This document shows, one piece after another, positions 62,186 through 64,000 of a stretch of 64,000 nucleotides of DNA. This DNA is from an uncultured Bacteroides sp. GTDB lineage: Bacteria > Bacteroidota > Bacteroidia > Bacteroidales > Bacteroidaceae. Position 1 is the first letter of the stretch. Each line of letters begins with the position of its first letter. Position numbers and translations under genes: made by a program. The stretch covers positions 186,001 to 250,000 of the forward strand of contig CANSEY010000002.1 in the NCBI GenBank assembly GCA_947646015.1. The letters are read 5' to 3'. The notes beneath the pieces are model-generated. The model was given only the letters and a program-made list of their open reading frames with translations, searched no databases and was not told the origin of the DNA.

Positions 62186-63304
62186 ATGAAAAACAAAGTA
62201 CTGACCATAGTAGCTATCTTATTACTTCTTCCCAATGCAATGGCATGGGCACATCAGCCCGCAGACGGAAACCTGAAGCATTTTACAAAGAAAGACGCGA
62301 CGACGGCGATGGATGCTTTTCATTCTACTTTTTATAATCCGGATATGAAGTTGTATGCCATATCTTCGGATATGAAAGGAAGAGCTGCCATCTGGGTGCA
62401 GGCTATCTATTGGGATATGATTATGAACGCGTATAAACGTACGAAGGCTCCTAAATATCGCCAGTTGATAGAAGAGGTGTATCAGGGAGGATACGAACAA
62501 TACGATAAATACAATTGGGACAATAAAATCGAATGGTTTATTTATGATGATATGATGTGGTGGATTATTTCGCTGGCACGTGCTTACGAAATCACGAATG
62601 ACCCGAAATACCTGGCACATGCCTCTTCGGGATTCTACCATGTCTGGAAAGAGTCGTATGATAAAGAAAGGGGGGGCCTGTGGTGGAACTTCAAGCACGA
62701 TGGAAAGATGGCTTGCATCAACTATCCGACTACGGTGGGCGCCATGACTCTTTATAATGTGACCAAAGATCCCGATTATCTGGAAAAGGCAAAAAGTGTA
62801 TATGCATGGTCGAGGGATGTTTTTTTCGACAAGGAGAAAGGCCGCATAGCAGACAATATGCACTATCATTTCCAAAGACAGAACGGTATGGACATAGACT
62901 GGACAACCCAACTTTATAATCAGGCTACATTTATCGGTTCGGCCGTGATGCTGTACAAAGCAACCGGCGAGAAAGCTTATCTGGACGATGCCGTTCTGGC
63001 TGCCGACTACGTCCGCAACGAGATGTGTGATGCCGATGGATTGCTTCCGTTCAAAAATGGCGTGGAACAGGGAATTTATGCTGCCATCTTTGCACAGTAC
63101 ATCATTCGCCTGATAGAAGATGGCAATCAGCCCCAATATATGGACTGGCTTCGTCACAACATAGACGTGGCGTGGAACAACCGGGATGTAAACCGTAATG
63201 TGACATTCAAGGATGCAGCCAAACCCTGCCCGACAGGTGTGATGGAAAGCTATGATGCCAGCGGATGTCCCGCACTGATGCAAGTGATTTCTCCATTCAA
63301 ATAA
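62186..63304 (+). CDS. GH76 alpha-1,6-mannanase-type enzyme
   Basis: Exported 372-residue (alpha/alpha)6-barrel enzyme, signal peptide cut near AMAWA. The catalytic Asp pair lies in WFIYDDMMWWIISLARAY (Asp121, Asp122). Conserved barrel helices include GGLWWNFKHDGKMACINYPTTVGAM and TTQLYNQATFIGSAVMLYKATGE. It is closer to the yeast-mannan GH76 type known in Bacteroides than the copy at 35942-37108. An in-frame upstream ATG was not used because the signal peptide begins here. It opens a further rightward unit with its own operator. Confidence 0.92.
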   Translation: MKNKVLTIVAILLLLPNAMAWAHQPADGNLKHFTKKDATTAMDAFHSTFYNPDMKLYAISSDMKGRAAIWVQAIYWDMIMNAYKRTKAPKYRQLIEEVYQGGYEQYDKYNWDNKIEWFIYDDMMWWIISLARAYEITNDPKYLAHASSGFYHVWKESYDKERGGLWWNFKHDGKMACINYPTTVGAMTLYNVTKDPDYLEKAKSVYAWSRDVFFDKEKGRIADNMHYHFQRQNGMDIDWTTQLYNQATFIGSAVMLYKATGEKAYLDDAVLAADYVRNEMCDADGLLPFKNGVEQGIYAAIFAQYIIRLIEDGNQPQYMDWLRHNIDVAWNNRDVNRNVTFKDAAKPCPTGVMESYDASGCPALMQVISPFK

Positions 63305-63335
63305 CAACACAAACACGTGACAACACAAACACATG
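63304..63335 (+). repeat. 16-bp tandem duplication at the start of the last gene
   Basis: ACAACACAAACACGTG (63304-63319) is followed directly by ACAACACAAACACATG (63320-63335). They differ at one base; the second copy supplies the ATG start codon, the first a GTG out of frame. Confidence 0.75.
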
Positions 63336-64000
63336 AGTAAGAGGGTATTAGTTTTGATTGGTTTGTTTTTGGCCTGTGGCGGCGTCTATTCTCAAACCGC
63401 CACAGGCACAAAAACGAATTTCCAGACAGCAGAGTCGTGGAAACCGGAAACAGATGTGCGTGCCGATGCCGTGATGGTATACGGAACGCTGGATAAGAAA
63501 GGCGTTACTTTTGAGCAACGCGTTCAATCGTGGAGAGACAAAGGGTACCGGGCCGAGTTTATGACAGGGGTAGCCTGGGGAGATTATCAGGATTATTTTC
63601 TTGGAAAATGGGATGGGGTGAAAGATCACCTCAAAGAGGGCCAGCGCGACCGCGAGGGGCGGGAGATTGCGCACGGGCACTTGATCCCCTATATTGTGCC
63701 TACTGAGAGTTTCATCCGTTACATGCAGGAGAAGCAGATCAAACGGGTGATCGATGCGGGCATTACTTCTATTTATCTGGAAGAACCGGAATTCTGGATG
63801 CGGGGCGGATACAGTGAAGCCTTCAAATCCGAATGGCAAAAATATTATGGATTCCCGTGGAGAGCTCAACATGAATCTCCTGAGAATACATACTTATCGA
63901 ATAAACTGAAATATTATCTGTACTACAACGCGCTTAATCAGATATTCACGTATGCCAAAACGTACGGCAAATCGAAAGGACTGGATGTGAAGTGCTTTGT
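63333..64000 (+). CDS. Secreted protein of unknown function, 5' part only
   Basis: The frame opens at ATG 63333 and runs off the window after about 222 codons. A signal peptide (MSKRVLVLIGLFLACGGVYS) is followed by alternating strands and helices: AVMVYGTLDKKGVTFEQRVQ, YRAEFMTGVAWGDY, HLIPYIVPTESFIRYMQE, VIDAGITSIYLEEPEFWM. This looks like the front of a TIM barrel, with acidic residues in LEEPEFW at a strand end where catalytic Glu often sit. I do not recognise the family. Its place right after GH76, 28 bp downstream, suggests a new or distant glycosidase of the same pathway. Confidence 0.75.
   Translation, partial: MSKRVLVLIGLFLACGGVYSQTATGTKTNFQTAESWKPETDVRADAVMVYGTLDKKGVTFEQRVQSWRDKGYRAEFMTGVAWGDYQDYFLGKWDGVKDHLKEGQRDREGREIAHGHLIPYIVPTESFIRYMQEKQIKRVIDAGITSIYLEEPEFWMRGGYSEAFKSEWQKYYGFPWRAQHESPENTYLSNKLKYYLYYNALNQIFTYAKTYGKSKGLDVKCF

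Noticed and set aside
62222-63334. 370-codon antisense frame opposite the GH76 gene
   Set aside because: The GH76 reading has a signal peptide and catalytic motif; the antisense protein is Cys/His-rich noise from codon bias.
1-64000. tRNA, rRNA or intact insertion sequences
   Set aside because: I saw no cloverleaf, rRNA-like segment or complete transposase anywhere in the window.

Overview
The window is a chromosomal segment from a Bacteroides species, most like B. thetaiotaomicron. The reasons are the Bacteroidota order of the division/cell-wall cluster, exact TAnnTTTG promoter boxes, SusC/SusD proteins, a hybrid two-component regulator with an AraC output domain, and a glsA-glsB pair of the kind studied in B. 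thetaiotaomicron. The species is inferred from memory, not from a search.

Layout. (1) 1-15392, minus strand: a complete dcw cluster in the order mraZ-rsmH-ftsL-ftsI-murE-mraY-murD-ftsW-murG-murC-ftsQ-ftsA-ftsZ. ftsZ is cut by the window edge and murF is absent. Three 10-bp repeats before mraZ look like a MraZ operator, and a candidate promoter precedes ftsA. (2) 15433-20333: an HU-like gene, a 4 x 23-bp palindromic repeat array, an ECF sigma factor, and a three-gene TonB receptor unit (Cys/His-rich small protein, receptor, His-tailed DUF4625 lipoprotein) that looks like metal uptake. (3) 20467-27902: glsA-glsB (glycine lipid synthesis), dgt on the opposite strand overlapping glsB tail to tail, then dut, a TPR lipoprotein, a DUF4292 lipoprotein and an EnvC-like protein, the last three in stop/start overlaps. 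(4) 27972-64000: a large polysaccharide utilization locus (PUL), not complete at the right edge.

The PUL has a hybrid sensor/regulator (27972-31961), a leftward block (GH127, GH127, GH2, GH76, GH3, GH43; 43363 down to 32143), a rightward block (GH43, GH2, glutaminase A-like protein; 43641-49270), a leftward GH38 gene (53441-49824), a rightward block (SusC, SusD, DUF3823 protein, small unknown protein, GH43; 53785-61149), and a last rightward unit (GH76 and an unknown protein running off the end). Glycan would be bound and imported by SusC/SusD with the DUF3823 lipoprotein and cut by secreted and lipid-anchored enzymes. GH76 plus GH38 suggest an alpha-mannan part. GH127, GH43 and possibly GH2 suggest furanoside (arabinofuranose or galactofuranose) decorations.

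The strongest new observation is a shared promoter architecture. Five sites, one before each of the five structural transcription units of the PUL, align without gaps. Each has two GAACAG-like half-sites 21 bp apart spanning TTTATTGA, and in each exactly 37 bp separate TTTATTGA from CTTTG. All five lack the TA of the Bacteroides -7 box, while other promoters in the window have it. This looks like the operator of the PUL regulator. Other points of note are two GH43 paralogues with altered catalytic positions, a 518-bp element with perfect 28-bp terminal inverted repeats, a frameshifted gene remnant, and strong terminators that divide the SusCD transcript.
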